NCBI GenBank assembly: GCA_920105625.2
Contig: OV050031.1
Span: 218,354,194 to 218,418,193 of the forward strand
Direction of reading: 5' to 3'
DNA length: 64,000 bases
Origin: Clusia tigrina
Taxonomy: Eukaryota > Arthropoda > Insecta > Diptera > Clusiidae
Numbering within the stretch: the first letter of the stretch is position 1; each line of letters opens with the position of its first letter. A program made the position numbers and the translations under genes. The notes beneath the pieces are model-generated. The model worked only from the letters and a program-made list of their open reading frames with translations. It was not told where the DNA came from and did no database searches. Positions 12,150-24,524 of the stretch are shown here, piece by piece.

Positions 12150-14140
12150 ATAATCCAGAGATTTGAACTTATTGCATAAACTAATTTTCCTAGAAATAAA
12201 TAATGCAATAACAATCATTCAATTTGTCCAATTAAAGGAACATTTTGCAAAGAAAGCAGACGCCGAGAATACCTCAAGGACTCCTTGCTCCTTGTTTCCC
12301 AATAAGAAATCGCGCTCTAATAGAATGAACAACGCATTCACACAAACACATGCATAAAAACACACAATAGAAGGCATGAGAAAGGGACTCGTTGAATTAA
12401 TAAATTAATAAATCTCTTAACAAATCAAAATGAACAGCAGCAAAACCGCAGAAAATGAATTACTAACCGGAAGAGCAGCACAAACCGCAAGCCACATTGA
12501 AGACCTGAGCATAAAACTCCACACATTCAGACAAACTATCAAACAAACCCACACACATACACAGAACACAAACACACACACATAAGCTCATGCACTCACA
12601 TACACACTCAAGCACAGAACACATGAGGTTAAACATGAATAAAGAAACCATTATTCGCGTATTTGCCGCAATTGTGATTAAGGCAGAAATCGTGCTGCCA
12701 CACACACACACACACACACATACATACTCACAGAGGGAACAAACCCGTACGAAGGAACCCCTTTTGCCACACAATGGGCACAATTTAAACTTCATATTTG
12801 CACGCCACTCCCTGCTCGAGATATGCACTTGAAAGGCATATTCGCACAGCGCTCAGGCGAGCAGATTGCAGCGCACAGCCAAACGTTTAATCAGAACATT
12901 TACATTCAAGGAAATCATAAAATTATCCTGCTAGACACGTCGTAATTTAGCAGGCAAAAGGACGCAGCAAAGCTACAAGCATACTCACAGGCAGGCAGGC
13001 AGTCAGGTCGGCAATGCTGGCTGGGCTTGGTCTCTTCACTGGAGGAGCTTGCATTGGCATGTCCAGTTAAGGCAAAAGTCTAGAGTTACCGGCCTCCATC
13101 TAACAACGGTTAACCTTGACGAGACGGCTACGGCAGCGGCAACGGCCAACAATGCTAAGCTGACAATGAGTTAGTTAACTCCTAGGTACACAGCATAGCA
13201 TTCCACATATCGTTAGCGGCAGTGCGGCCCCCCAACCACCTCCCTACCAGTTGCAATGCCAGTGGCAACATTCAACGGAAGTGGCTACAATGCGCGTACG
13301 TGTACGTTTACGTGTACATTTACGTGTGGCGGCTGGCACGGTCAGCGTGGCCGGCAACATCCTTGCAGGCATATGCAGTGAATGCCCACGCTTGAAAGGC
13401 ATTTTGTATGAAAAGCGGAAAACTCGCATCAATAACAAAGGGAGCCAAAAAAAAAAAAAAAAAAAACTCAAAATAGAAGCAAAGGAAAAGCAAAAAAATG
13501 CCACAAAAAAAATGGCGGCACTACTTTCACCCTTTACGGAGATCACACGACTTTCAGGCTGGCAGTGAGTGCCCCCCTCAGTGCTAGGACCCAGCAGTTT
13601 AGTAGCACTCTCGTGTATTTGGTTGCTGGTGTTGTTGTTGGTGTCGTTGTTGTTGTGTTTCTGTGGTCTGCCAGAGCGTCTCGCTTACTATTTGCCCAGC
13701 GTATTGTGCGGTCCAAAATGAAAAACCCGTGCAGACTGTGTGCAAACAAAGCCGGGTTTTTTCCATTCTGGGGCCGAGTTGAACAGAGTTGAATTGCTCT
13801 GGGTGGGGTCACTCATGAATTTGACTAGCGTTGTGCACATACCCCTCTTCTCTACCTAATATGGGTGCTTCTGTGTGAGTGTGAGGTTGCCTGAGTATGA
13901 GTGTGCATGCACAGACGTCCTTTTGTGCACCTCAGACGTTTACATACGTGCCCAGGCATTCATTTTGGATTTTATGCGTGTGCCATTTGTGTGTGAAATG
14001 GAAAGGACGCACAGTGGGTCAAATTGATTGCTTTCCGTTTGTTTAGATTAAGTTTATTTCTGGTTTTAAATCAGCGTACGCAAAAATGTGGAACAGAAAG
14101 AGGCACTGCCAAAGGCAATAGTGCGTATTTCAGGCTACAA
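12150..14140. other. Unique non-coding island
   Basis: Contains CA runs (12540-12610, pure CA at 12700-12722), a poly-A tract near 13447, GTACGTTTACGT repeats near 13298, and TTG repeats near 13626-13652. No recognised protein. Texture suggests conserved-type regulatory DNA of the host. Confidence 0.4.
12700..12722. repeat. CA microsatellite
   Basis: Pure CA run. Confidence 0.9.
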
Positions 14141-15109
14141 CTTCAGCACCGACTTAATAAATATTTAGTCAACCAACAGAAAGAGCAATTTGTACCCTGA
14201 AGTAATGTCCAGTCAATTGCTGGAGAGTGCGATATTTCAATCGTCAAACTTCGGGGTCTAGCGATACATATGGCGGTCTTTCAGTCACATCCAGCATAAG
14301 TCGGGATCTGCAAATACTTTTCTGTATATGTCGAAAACTGATCCTCTGGTATTGATCCTGGCAAAAACTTACATAAAAAATTTATTAAGTTATTATTTAT
14401 AATAATTATTACTATTAACAATAACTATTTTCATTTTATTGTGTGCATAATTTTATGATTCTGCAGTATCCTGTGGGGAAAACCTATTATTATCTTATCC
14501 AACACTTTCTTTTGCCATTCACAAAAGCCAACAAGGCCTCCCAAGCTCGTTTACTGCTTTGATATTGTTTACTAAGAGTGACATACACATTCTTCCTTCA
14601 TTTTCCATTCTTTTCGAGGACTGTATGTCAGATATTCTTCACGTTTCCATAGGTAGGAACTGAAGGAGACTGATGCAGGACCAGGTGACTTGTGTGTTAA
14701 AATCCAGCTGCCTGCTTAGTTGTTCTGTAGAGTAGTGGCTTTGTATTTGCTTAGCGTGGGTATGAAACTCGGTTGATGTTATTACAAAACTTGTGTTTTC
14801 CCGTGTCCTTGAACACAATTAATATTCAGTAAACCACTTCCATACTTCTACATCTACCATAGGCATTAATTAATGAACTGAATTGATTTTGACTATATTA
14901 TTTATACAATGTATCATATTCATTCCCACAAACTCAACTCCCTCTCATAATACCACAATTATTGAACTGGTTCATTGTCCCAATTGCCAACATTCCGGAC
15001 AATATGTGTGGAAGAATGGTGCAAAATTTGCGCCAAAAAATTTATCGTACAAACTTGCTTTTTGGTCATATAAACGAGATCGAATTCTATAGTAGCTATA
15101 GGCTTCTAG
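14141..15109. other. Spacer, nothing recognised
   Basis: AT-rich; no coding or transposon signature beyond a few bases similar to the 89-bp satellite just before 15120 (GGCTTCTAGGCAAAACATCA). Confidence 0.35.
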
Positions 15110-15475
15110 GCAAAACATCAAGGATTAGTGTTCAGCAAACTTCGCAGTTTGTTTTTCGTAAATCAAAGTCACAGGCGTAGCTTTGGTGGCAATTACTCTC
15201 GATACTAGAGAAAGTGACGAAACCTCACTGCACCTGATCACGGGCTGCGGACCATTCGCACACAAACGGCTCAGGTGTCTTGGAGAATATATCTTAGATA
15301 TGAGCAAGATCCCTCAACTTGATTCTTCCAAAATATATGAATTCCTGTCTGAAATTAACCTGACTGAAGATCTGTAGTTGAGACTATTTTAAATAAATAG
15401 GGGCCTCACAAATAGACCTTTCAGGTCGCGGTGTATAACACCCTTGGTAATGGTAATGGTAATGGTTGTACGGGT
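15110..15475 (+). mobile_element. Non-LTR retrotransposon 3' end, copy 1
   Basis: The C-terminal peptide SDETSLHLITGCGPFAHKRL...LSEINLTEDL ends at 15377, followed by a short 3' UTR (GGGGCCTCACAAATAGACC) and a TAATGG-type repeat tail at about 15455-15475. A second copy in the opposite orientation lies at 20976-21335; both start at nearly the same 5' truncation point. The knuckle fits the His-Cys part seen in Jockey-like tails. Confidence 0.75.
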
Positions 15476-16480
15476 TAGGCTAAGGCCTTTATGCACAGCG
15501 ACCAACTTCATCTGTTGTGCGCCCCTTCGTACTTAATTATTTAGTATACTTAGTATATCAAGGAATCGAACCAACTCCTTTGGAGGGAGCATTTGAAGGT
15601 CTTCATCTTCTAGTACTCGTATATAGGAACCTAAGATCCTGTGTCTCCTGTGGCCTAATGCATCACAGTTGGTGATTAAGTGTCCCATAGACTCCTCTTC
15701 ATCACAGCAGAATCTGCAAATGCTCGTGCTAGATATACCTATTTTGTGTAGGTGTTTGTTGCAGGCGAAGTGGCCTGTTAATGCTCCGGAGAGTAATCTA
15801 AGGCATTTTTTGTTTAAGGTAAGAGCGATGTTTGCTCTATTAGCGTCAAAGCTCAGGAATTGCAAACAATTGGAGTGATTGAAGCCATCAATGCCATTCC
15901 AATATTCACTGATTTTATGTTGGATCCATTTTTTGGTCTCTTGTTTTATGTTGTTTTTATTAAAGCCAAAGAAGGGGGTGGGTCCAATAAATGATCCTTC
16001 AGCCCCTTTTTTGGCATAAAGGTCTGCCTTTTCGTTACCTTCGTGTCCTTCGTGTCCTGGCACCCAAATCAGAGAGACCTGATTGTGGATGACCAGTTCG
16101 TTGAGTGCGTTGTTACACTCTATAAGGACTTTTCATGTAAATGTGTAGCTTTTAAGAGCTTTGAGGACTGATTGACTGTCTGAGAGTATTTTAATTTTCA
16201 CTTCTTTAAGTCTTCTTTTAGATAAGATTTCCACTGTTTCCATTATAGCATAGAGCTCTGCATGGAAAATCGTGGTATCTGCACTTATGGTTATTGATTT
16301 GTTTTCTCTAGGTCCCACTATTCCTGCTCCTACCCCCTGGAGCGTTTTGGATCCATCTGTATACCATTTTTACGAATCATCGTGTAGCCATGTTGGGCTA
16401 TCGTTCCACTCCTCCCTTGATGGGAATATGACATTGTACCTCTTGGTGAAATTGAGTACTAAGTCATATAACACCCTGAA
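15476..16480 (-). mobile_element. Non-LTR retrotransposon 3' end: RNase H domain plus zinc-knuckle tail
   Basis: On the minus strand an RNase H domain reads KWYTDGSK (near 16350), TIFHAELYAI (near 16260), ILSDSQSVLKAL (near 16180) and LIWVPGHEGHEGNEKAD (near 16030); all four expected acidic residues (D, E, D, D) are present. A C-terminal tail follows with LSGALTGHFACNKHLHKIGI and a zinc knuckle C-x2-C...H-x4-C, ending at 15533. Two in-frame stops break it: TAA just before KWYTDGS (about 16363) and TGA at 16130-16132. The short 3' UTR runs to about 15476, where it meets another element end tail to tail. Confidence 0.85.
15533..16063 (-). pseudogene. C-terminal part of a non-LTR ORF2 (end of RNase H and zinc knuckle)
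   Basis: A 176-codon open piece. It starts inside the RNase H motif PGHEGHEGNEKAD, then a linker, then the conserved LRLLSGALTGH motif and CRFCCDEEESMGHLITNC, and a C-terminal helix-rich end. It continues upstream in the same frame past a TGA at 16130-16132 into the rest of the RNase H domain. A remnant, not a host gene. Confidence 0.85.
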
Positions 16481-17109
16481 ATAAATCTAGTCTAATCTAT
16501 TCCTGTCATAAAGTTCAGCCCCATATCTCAGTTAATCTGTGCTCTATTTCAATTTGAAGTTGTTATGTCCTTATTGAAAACTCCATTATAGATCAGCTAA
16601 ATTTGTGTATTGTTAATAGAGGAGGAAATTATTCGACTACTCATTCAGGTCTACCATGTTATCATTCAGGTCTACCATGTTATAAAGTCCCCTCATGACC
16701 TATGGCAAAGAGTGTGTGCGTGTCTTTTAAAGAGGGTTGAAATCGTTTTTATATACTATTACTTTATTACATTTTGACATGTCGGATGCGATGTAACAAA
16801 CTTTTTGAGTCTGTGAAAAAGTCGACCCACAAAGCAACATTTTGAAAAGCTGTTTCTGCAGTAATATCGCTTGAATGAGAAGAAAATGCTTACTCTGCTC
16901 AATTCCTATGGTGGGAAGTTGGTAAACTGGATATGGTAGAATGTTACCTCCCAGCAGCCGCCTAAAAACTAACGAACTCATAATCATAAGTAGCGAACTA
17001 CCTACTCTGTATCATAAATACTCGTTGCTTTTAATTTGGAAAGGAGTGTGTAACCTCTTTGGGAGCGTTCTACCTAAGGGATTGCATTGGTAGGTAAATA
17101 GCATTTACT
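16481..17109. other. Spacer, nothing recognised
   Basis: A short direct repeat TCATTCAGGTCTACCATGTT occurs twice at about 16643-16682. No gene. Confidence 0.35.
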
Positions 17110-17830
17110 CGTCATTTCTCCAACAAAAGTGTTCTGTGTTCTTCTTCTGTTCTATTCTTTTTCTATTCCATTATTTTTCTGTTATATTCTTCTTCTGTTC
17201 TATTCTTTTTCTATTAGATTCTTTTTGTATTCTATTCTTCTTCTATTATATTCTTTTTCTATTATATTATTTTTCTATTCTATTCTTCTTCTATTATCTT
17301 CTTTTTTATTCTATTTTTTTCTATTCTATTCTATTCTTCTTTTATTCTATTATTATTCTATTATATTATACTTCTAATATATTCTTCTTCTGTTAGATTC
17401 TTTTTGTATTCTATTCTTCTTCTATTCTATTCTTTTTCTGTTATATTCTTCTTCTATTCTATTCTTTTTCTGTTATATTCTTCTTCTATTCTAATCTTCT
17501 TCTGTTCTTTTATATCTTTTATTCTTTTATATTATTCTTTTATATTCTTTTTCTATTCTAATCTTTTTCTATACTATTATTTTTCTATTCTATTCTTCTT
17601 CTATTCTATTTTTATTCTATTATATTCTTCTTCTGATATATCCTTTTTTTATTATATTCTTCTTCTACTCTATTATTTTTCTGTTATATTCTTCTTCTAC
17701 TATATTCTTTTTCCATTCTATTATTTTCCTATTCTATTCTTTTCCTATTCTAGTCTATTCTTCTTCTATTCTATTCTTCTTTTATATTATTCTTCTATTC
17801 TAATCTTCTTCTATTCTTTCCCTATTTCTA
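17110..17830. repeat. Polypyrimidine minisatellite (TTCTATTC family)
   Basis: About 720 bp built of TATTCTTCTTC and TATTCTTTTTC words, almost free of G on this strand. Open frames across it are Phe/Tyr/Leu low complexity. Confidence 0.95.
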
Positions 17831-18129
17831 ATAATACTTTCTCATAAAAAGTTATGTTCGCCTTCAATAATCAATAATTCTGAAACCCAACAAACTCGAT
17901 TTCCTGCAACTAGATCAGTACCTGACATCCATAACAGACGGATTCCTTTATATTCCTTTCTATAGATATGCTGCATCTTTGTGAAAGCTTCAGTCAGCAT
18001 AAAACCACATGTTAAAAGCTTCACACTACTGTCACTACTTCAACTACTGAGACACATTTAAGCCATGGTCGAATCATCTGATCCATGATCGGGAAAGGAA
18101 ATTTTACTTCAATGTATTTTTAAAAGGAG

Positions 18130-18545
18130 AGTTTTGGACGAACACAATAAACAGATTTTATGTGACGAGTTATTCGATCTCGGCTCAGACGATTTCCATT
18201 CTTTAAGGACAGTTTTGGAAGATTACAGAGATACAGACATCGAGATACAGACATAAAGTACGTACGAGATACAGACATAAAACGTAACCAGTTACGGTTC
18301 AGACGAATTGTATTTTTTTAAGGACATTTTGGAAGAATAGAACAAAGAGGATGTAAAGTAAACGAATTATTGTATCCTGGCTCAGACGATTTATATTTTG
18401 AAGGACCTTTTGGAAGAATACACTAAAGAGCCTTTAAAGTAACCAGGTAATCTGATCCCATTTTAAACGATTGTCTTTTTAATGACACTTTTGGAAGAAT
18501 ACGCTGACGAGTTATCGGATCCCGGTTCAGATGATTCGGCTCCAA
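18130..18545. repeat. Diverged repeat, about 80-100 bp x 4-5
   Basis: Each unit has a GGCTCAGACGATT-like block, a TTTTTAAGGACA-like block and TTTTGGAAGAATA. Strongly diverged with indels. Confidence 0.7.
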
Positions 18546-18673
18546 TATGATTGAATTTGTGTCTCCCGGACCTTGAAATAGATAACTCTCGAGTGGTAGC
18601 CAGACGGTGGCATTCTTGGAAGTCCCTCAATTAAACCTTTTTGAAGAAAGCCTGTCTTAGACTAAAATTCACG

Positions 18674-18890
18674 GATATAGAATCACTCTGATCTACTTTA
18701 ACTTCATTACAAGCTAGATATAGAACCACTCTGATCCACTTGAACTCCATTACAAGCGAGATATAGAACCACTCTGATCTACTTTAACTTCATTACAAGC
18801 TAGATATAGAACCACTCTGATCTACTTGAACTCCATTACAAGCGAGATATAGAACCACTCTGATCTACTTTAACTTCAAGACAGGCTAAG
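18674..18890. repeat. 43-bp tandem array, 5 copies
   Basis: GATATAGAACCACTCTGATC at 18674, 18717, 18760 and onward; exact 43-bp steps. Alternating variants (CTACTTTAACTTC / CTACTTGAACTCC) suggest a two-unit higher-order pattern. Confidence 0.92.
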
Positions 18891-19189
18891 TTGGTGTTTA
18901 AATGGCTGTTTGTGATAAGGAATGTGACATCAGCTGGCCTCTGATAAGCTTACTTTGGAGATCGAACTTTAAACGATTTTCTAGGTATACGAAAGACTTA
19001 TAATCCATATTAAGATCTGTATTTTCGGATTGTACTTCACACAATAATATCTGTCCATACACTTTATTATTCATCATATTCCCCGGTATTTCCCTTATTT
19101 GAACCATTGGTATTGCCCAGTAAAGAAAGTAACTAAATCAGTGAAAGAGCTTCGCTTAAATACCTCGTTTTACACCACAAAAGTCATTT
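18891..19189. other. Spacer, nothing recognised
   Basis: No gene or repeat signature. Confidence 0.3.
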
Positions 19190-20500
19190 TCCAATTCACT
19201 TTCTCTTGGCAAATACTTTAAAGTAAATGCTTGACGGCACACGTAGGCACACATACACATACGAGTATATGCAGTCAGACACTAATACACACACACACAT
19301 CCCCACACATAAAGCACTCTCCCCTGCACTTGCACACGCAGTTATACGATGTAATACACACGCTTTCAGGCACAAATGAATTTGCATAATTGACCCGTAC
19401 AGGATTCGCGCATATAAAACTGCATGCGGCTCATGGCGACTCATGGCGGCTCCGCACGCTGCTCGTCGTTTCGAATTTCAGCGTTTACGGGTGTAAGTTC
19501 ATGCCGGTTTCCGAGAGCTTTCACAGAGGAAATTTACATTTTGCCTTTCGCATTTGCCACACATCATGTGCCAGGCCAGGCCAGTATGACTGGAGGCAGA
19601 AGGAGGAGGCAGTAAACGGCGGAGTGCTCCGGCATGAGTGCTGCTATTTGAGAGTACGTGTACGATTTATGAACGTGACTAGAGTGGCCTCTGTGACGTT
19701 ACGTACTGAAACACTGCCTATGTCCTGTGGCTGTGTTTGCCTCCCACTGCCTCACACACACACACTCACACAGGAGTCCGCCTGGGGCTCCATGGCAGCA
19801 CAAATTGTGCGCGCTCGCATAAATATGAATTCGGAACTGCTCCTGTGCCGAGCGAGCAGCGTCAGTTTGAGTTAATTATGAAATTAGGACATGGACACTG
19901 CATTACGGCGTGCATGTGGCTGTGGTCATGCCGGCGCCCAGGACATGCAGGCTCGTTACGTGTGAGCATATGTGTGAACATTAAAAGCGCGCTCGCTGGC
20001 TGCCTGCAACAAAGTCAATTTTCGCAGAGCCGTTTAAAATGTGTTAAGCGTTCGTTCAGCCCTGCAATGCGGTTTGGGCCCATTGAGCAGTGGGGAGGGG
20101 GGGGTGGCCGCCACTTCTATTGTTGTTCATCAGTGTGGATGTGTTTGTTAAATTATAAATATGGCTGCCAAATATTAAGTCACGTTATTTATCTGCGCTT
20201 TTATGAACACATGAATATATATGTATAAAAATATATATATTTTTTTGTTGTTTTTGTTTTTGCTTTTTGTTAGTTACCGTGACGATTTGCTCAATTTGTT
20301 TATTATGCTATTTTAGTGGAGATTTGAAAGCGCAGATAAGGCGCGGAATTTAAATATGGCTGCAGTCAATGTTGGCCAATAGGAATTTATTTGCTAGTTT
20401 TATAATGCATTCAAAAATTGAGCCAACCACTCTTTGCAGGCAGCGGAGCTCGCATAACTCTGGCCCGCAAGTCTGTTAATTCGTGCCAGTGGAAAAGCGA
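19190..20500. other. Unique non-coding island
   Basis: CA-rich and GC-balanced, with no repeats other than CA tracts (about 19286, 19755) and a G run near 20096. Frames are short and overlapping; no family seen. Candidate regulatory DNA. Confidence 0.4.
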
Positions 20501-20975
20501 TTTGGGAATTTAAGGCTGAAGTGTTTGCAATTCAACAATCCAGTGTGGGTCTGGCAGAGCGAGCCAAGACTAATAGCCCACTGGGGAGTTGCAAGTGCAA
20601 TTGTCGATTTTTTTGAACCCAGCGAAGTGCAATTAGAGTGCCAAGCGAGCGGTATCAAAGACTTTAGCTGTTGGCTCAGAGAATGCTGTTTAGAATACTA
20701 CAACCAGAGTGGACCAGAGTGGAGTACTAGAAACCGCTTTTGGTCGCTTATGGTTATCTGCCTGTGGTTGCATACTACCAATATTCCCTCCTGCATGCCT
20801 TAACATCCCATTAATATCCATAACAAGCCAACCTTCTTCACAAAATGTCTTCTATTAACGCCTGACTAATCCTGACTTCATATTCATATAAAGCAGCAGC
20901 GGTGACTTCATGGATGTCAGCACACATTTTGAAATTTTTGACACTATTCTCCACTTGGAAGCCCAAGTATCGAGA
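20501..20975. other. Spacer, nothing recognised
   Basis: A 106-codon open frame (20483-20803) has no recognisable domain and is not called. Confidence 0.3.
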
Positions 20976-21335
20976 GATAGATAGATTTATTTAAGGGTGT
21001 TATTCACCGCGACCTAGAAGATCTATTGTGAGGCCCCTATTTATTTAAAATATGAGGATATTCTCAACTACAGATCTTCTGTCAGGTTAATTTCAGACAG
21101 GAATTCATATATTTTGGAAGAATCAAGTTGAGGGATCTTGCTCATATCTAAGATATATTCTCAGAAACACCTGAGTCTCTTGTGTGCCAATGGTTCGCAG
21201 TCCGTGATCAGGTGCAGTGAGGTTTCGTCACTTTCTCTAGTATCGAGAGTAATTGCCACCAAAGCTACGCCTGTGACTTTGATTTACGAAAAACAAACTG
21301 CGAAGTTTGCTGAACACTAATCCTTGTTTTGCCGT
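20976..21335 (-). mobile_element. Non-LTR retrotransposon 3' end, copy 2
   Basis: Reverse-complement partner of 15110-15475, clearly similar over about 320 bp (for example RVIATKATPVTLIYEKQTAKFAEH is read in a shadow frame in both). The 3' tail is towards 20976 (GATAGATAGATT) and the 5' truncation at 21335 abuts the 89-bp satellite without a gap. Confidence 0.78.
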
Positions 21336-22390
21336 GAAGCCTTGAATGTTTCTTTAAGGTCCTACTGTTATTTCAGACGGTAACTTCAGGTGGCTCTCAT
21401 CAACACGCCTTGATGTTTGGCCGTGAAGCCTTGAATATTTCTTTAAGGTCCTACCGTTACTTCAGTCGGTAACTTCAGGTGGCTCTCATCAACACGCCTT
21501 GATGTTTGACCTTGAAGCCTTGAATGTTTCTTTAAGGTCCTACCGTTACTTCAGTCGGTAACTTCAGGTGGCTCTCATCAACACGCCTTGATGTTTGGCC
21601 GTGAAGCCTTGAATGTTTCTTTAAGGTCCTACTGTTATTTCAGTCGGTCACTTCAGGTGGCTCTCATCAACACGCCTTGATGTTTGGCCTTGAAGCCTTG
21701 AATGTTTCTTTAAGGTCCTACCGTTACTTCAGTCGGTAACTTCAGGTGGCTCTCATCAACACGCCTTGATGTTTGGCCTTGAAGTCTTGAATGTTTCTTT
21801 AAGGTCCTACCGTTACTTCAGTCGGTAACTTCAGGTGGCTCTCATCAACACGCCTTGATGTTTGGCCTTGAAGCCTTGAATGTTTCTTTAAGATCCTACC
21901 GTTACTTCAGTCGGTAACTTCAGGTGGCTCTCATCAACACGCCTTGATGTTTGGCCTTGAAGCCTTGAATGTTTCTTTAAGGTCCTACCGTTATTTCAGT
22001 CGGTCACTTCAGGTGGCTCTCATCAACACGCCTTGATGTTTGGCCTTGAATCCTTGAATGTTTCTTTAAGGTCCTACCGTTATTTCAGTCGGTCACTTCA
22101 GGTGGCTCTCATCAACACGCCTTGATGTTTGGCCTTGAATCCTTGAATGTTTCTTTAAGGTCCTACCGTTACTTCAGTCGGTAACTTCAGGTGGCTCTCA
22201 TCAACACGCCTTGATGTTTGGCCTTGAAGCCTTGAATGTTTCTTTTAGGTCCTACCGTTACTTCAGTCGGTAACTTCAGGTGGCTCTCATCAACACGCCT
22301 TGATGTTTGGCCTTGAATCCTAAAATGTTTCTTTAAGGTCCTACCGTTACTTCAGTCGGTAACTTCAGGTGGCTCTCATCAACACTCTGA
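21336..22390. repeat. 89-bp satellite array, about 12 copies
   Basis: The unit starts GAAGCCTTGAATGTTTCTTT; starts at 21336, 21425 and 21514 give an exact 89-bp period. Copies differ at scattered positions (GTAACTTC/GTCACTTC, AAGCC/AATCC). Each unit contains the small palindrome CATCAACACGCCTTGATG. No spacer sequence lies between units, so this is a satellite, not a CRISPR. Confidence 0.95.
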
Positions 22391-22544
22391 CTTGTTGAGT
22401 TGTTCTCATGCTTCATCTGCCATGCTCGCCGACAAAACACAATAAAACGACACAAAATGTGTTTTTACAAAAGTTAACGAACAAATTTAATATTTTACAA
22501 TTTATGGATCCCTCCAACCTGGAACCCTATTCATATTCCCTTCA

Positions 22545-23160
22545 AGGTGGGGGAGATTCTTACTTCGCGCTTGTGGGTCTCTCAACTTTATTGCTGCGAC
22601 GGAGTACAATTTCCACATACTTCGCTACGTGGTCCCAGTGCTCTTTGCTGCTTAGCATGATGTTCACAACGTTTTCGGTAGCTAAAGTTTCCCCGATTTC
22701 CATTTCAAGAGTGGTGGGCTCTGTTTGCCACCTTGAGAAAGGTGTGCTCTACACCATCCGCATTGCTATCGCTGTCTATGCACTCAGGCCAATCGATTTT
22801 TCCCATTCGGTGTAGATACTTGCAGAAGTATCCGTGGTCAGACCGCAACTGCGTCAGGTAGACGCGTTCGGTCTGACCACGGACGGCTGGTCCTTCTATC
22901 CAACTCGCTTTGTCGGGGATGAGTCTCACTGTCCATCTTGCGCGCCTCTCCGTTTTCTGTTATTCCAATTTGAATGGGGTCTTCAGCTTTTTTATTCTTT
23001 GAACGTCTCCAACCCACCATTGCTCCGCTGGTTATTATAGAGGCGATTTTTGCATCTATTATGATAGATGATGATTTGTTATAAACTCGCACAACGCTTT
23101 AGTCTCTCTTATTCGCCAATCTTTCTCTAAACGGACTGGTCCCAGACCTCCTTAAAGGGG
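22545..23160 (-). mobile_element. R1-like non-LTR retrotransposon, C-terminal remnant
   Basis: The minus strand reads ERRARWTVRLIPDKASWIEG, then VYLTQLRSDHGYFCKYLHRMGK, CIDSDSNADGVEHTFLKV and a tail LATENVVNIMLSSKEHWDHV. This order (R-W-T-x-R-L-I-P, L-T-Q-x-L-x-x-H-G-x-F, knuckle, E-N-V-V-x-x-M-L) is that of R1-clade ORF2 ends. The knuckle has lost cysteines and a frameshift lies near 22950. The strip 22391-22545 next to the satellite is probably its 3' UTR. Confidence 0.75.
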
Positions 23161-23169
23161 TCATTATTA

Positions 23170-24175
23170 GCATGTCAATGAAATTTTCTATTGTTTCGCA
23201 ACCTGGTGGAGCTACAAAATAGCATGGAGCGAAACCTACAGGTTAGATCAGTCCACGATCACCTGGTCTACCGACGGATCTCTCACAGAAAAGAGTTCCG
23301 GTGCGGGGGTATTTGGACCTAGATAAGAATCTCTAGGCAAATATACTAGCATCTTCCAGGCGAAAATCCACGCTATTGGAAGATATGCACATTTCAACAT
23401 TGAAAAAGGTTAAATTGCCTTCTTATCGGATAGCCTAGCGGCCATTAGGACACTTACCTCTTATCAGGTAAATTCGAAACTGGTATGGGAGTGCATAAAA
23501 AAACTTAATGCTCTGGGCTCATGCAAACAAATTTACCATTCTATGGGTTCCAGGACATACTGATATAGAAGGGAACGAGATTGCCGACGAACTTGCAACG
23601 AAGGGGGCTGCAACACCCTTCATGGGCACAGAACCCTTCTGTGATGTAGGCAAGGATAAGCTGTTCAACCAGCATAGGATCGATGAGGGACACCATAGGC
23701 ACAAATACTGGGTTAATATACCAGGCCTAAGGGTATCAAAGAGTCTAAGGGTATCAAAGAGTCTGCTAGAGACATACCACCTAAAAGGATTCGAATCACT
23801 CTTCAATCTCTCTAAGAATAATCTTAGGATGATGATGGGCCTACTCACAGGACACTGTAAATTAAACGCACATATGGTGAGGATGGGGGTCACCTCGGAA
23901 GGCTCCTGCAGATTCTGTATGGAGGAAGAGGAGACATTTTAACATGTGCTCACACAATGCCCGGCTCTCATGCACACCCGCAGGAAATACTTCGGATTCT
24001 TCCAAGGTTCTGCTAATGATGTGAAATCTCTTGTGCCAAAACTTGTTATCACGTTTATCCAGAAGGTAGGACTCAAAGATGTACTTTGAACCTCTGATCG
24101 GGTCACAATAGATCAAAAGGTCGCGGTGCTTTAAATCCCCTACACCATAATTATAATAATCAGGATACATATTTC
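23170..24175 (+). mobile_element. Jockey-like non-LTR 3' end with broken RNase H
   Basis: The plus strand encodes VWSTDGSLTEKSSGAGVFG (about 23265), IFQAKIHAIGRY, IAFLSDSLAAIRTL, then in another frame TILWVPGHTDIEGNEIADELA (23508 onward), a linker, NNLRMMMGLLTGH and the knuckle CRFCMEEEETF...HVLTQC. Stops and one frameshift interrupt it. An 18-bp tandem duplication gives LRVSKS twice (about 23729-23765). The 3' end near 24175 carries an AT-rich tail. A shorter relative lies at 44178-44595. Confidence 0.85.
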
Positions 24176-24524
24176 AAATCATAGTGTTCTGATAGGGAAG
24201 CTGCTGTATTTGTATACTTTCTACTTTCTATTTGAATTGATTGACCACCTCCTCGGTCTTTTTTCCATGCTATATTTGCGTAATTTTTTTCTCCAGTTCA
24301 GACAAAGCCACGTACGTGTGCTGGATAATGAATTGGTATGTTATTGATTGAAAGGTTTCCTTGTATGAACTTTCATTTTCTACGATTCTTTAAGGTCGGT
24401 GATTCAAAACAAACTTTGTTGAGAGTTTCGAGACTTCGAATAGAGTCTTATTCATATTTTACCAAGTGTTAATCATATTGCTGAGATTATCATGAGTTGC
24501 TGGGGGAGATGATATAATAGTGTT
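24176..24524. other. Spacer, nothing recognised
   Basis: No gene or repeat signature. Confidence 0.3.

Noticed and set aside
17129..17847. Phe/Tyr/Leu-rich frames that look like membrane proteins
   Set aside because: Pure polypyrimidine minisatellite.
20483..20803. 106-codon plus-strand frame at the edge of a unique island
   Set aside because: No recognisable domain, overlapping antisense frame, no splice sites that make sense; too weak to call.
21336..22390. Regularly spaced repeats suggestive of a CRISPR array
   Set aside because: Units are directly joined with no unique spacers, and the genome is eukaryotic.
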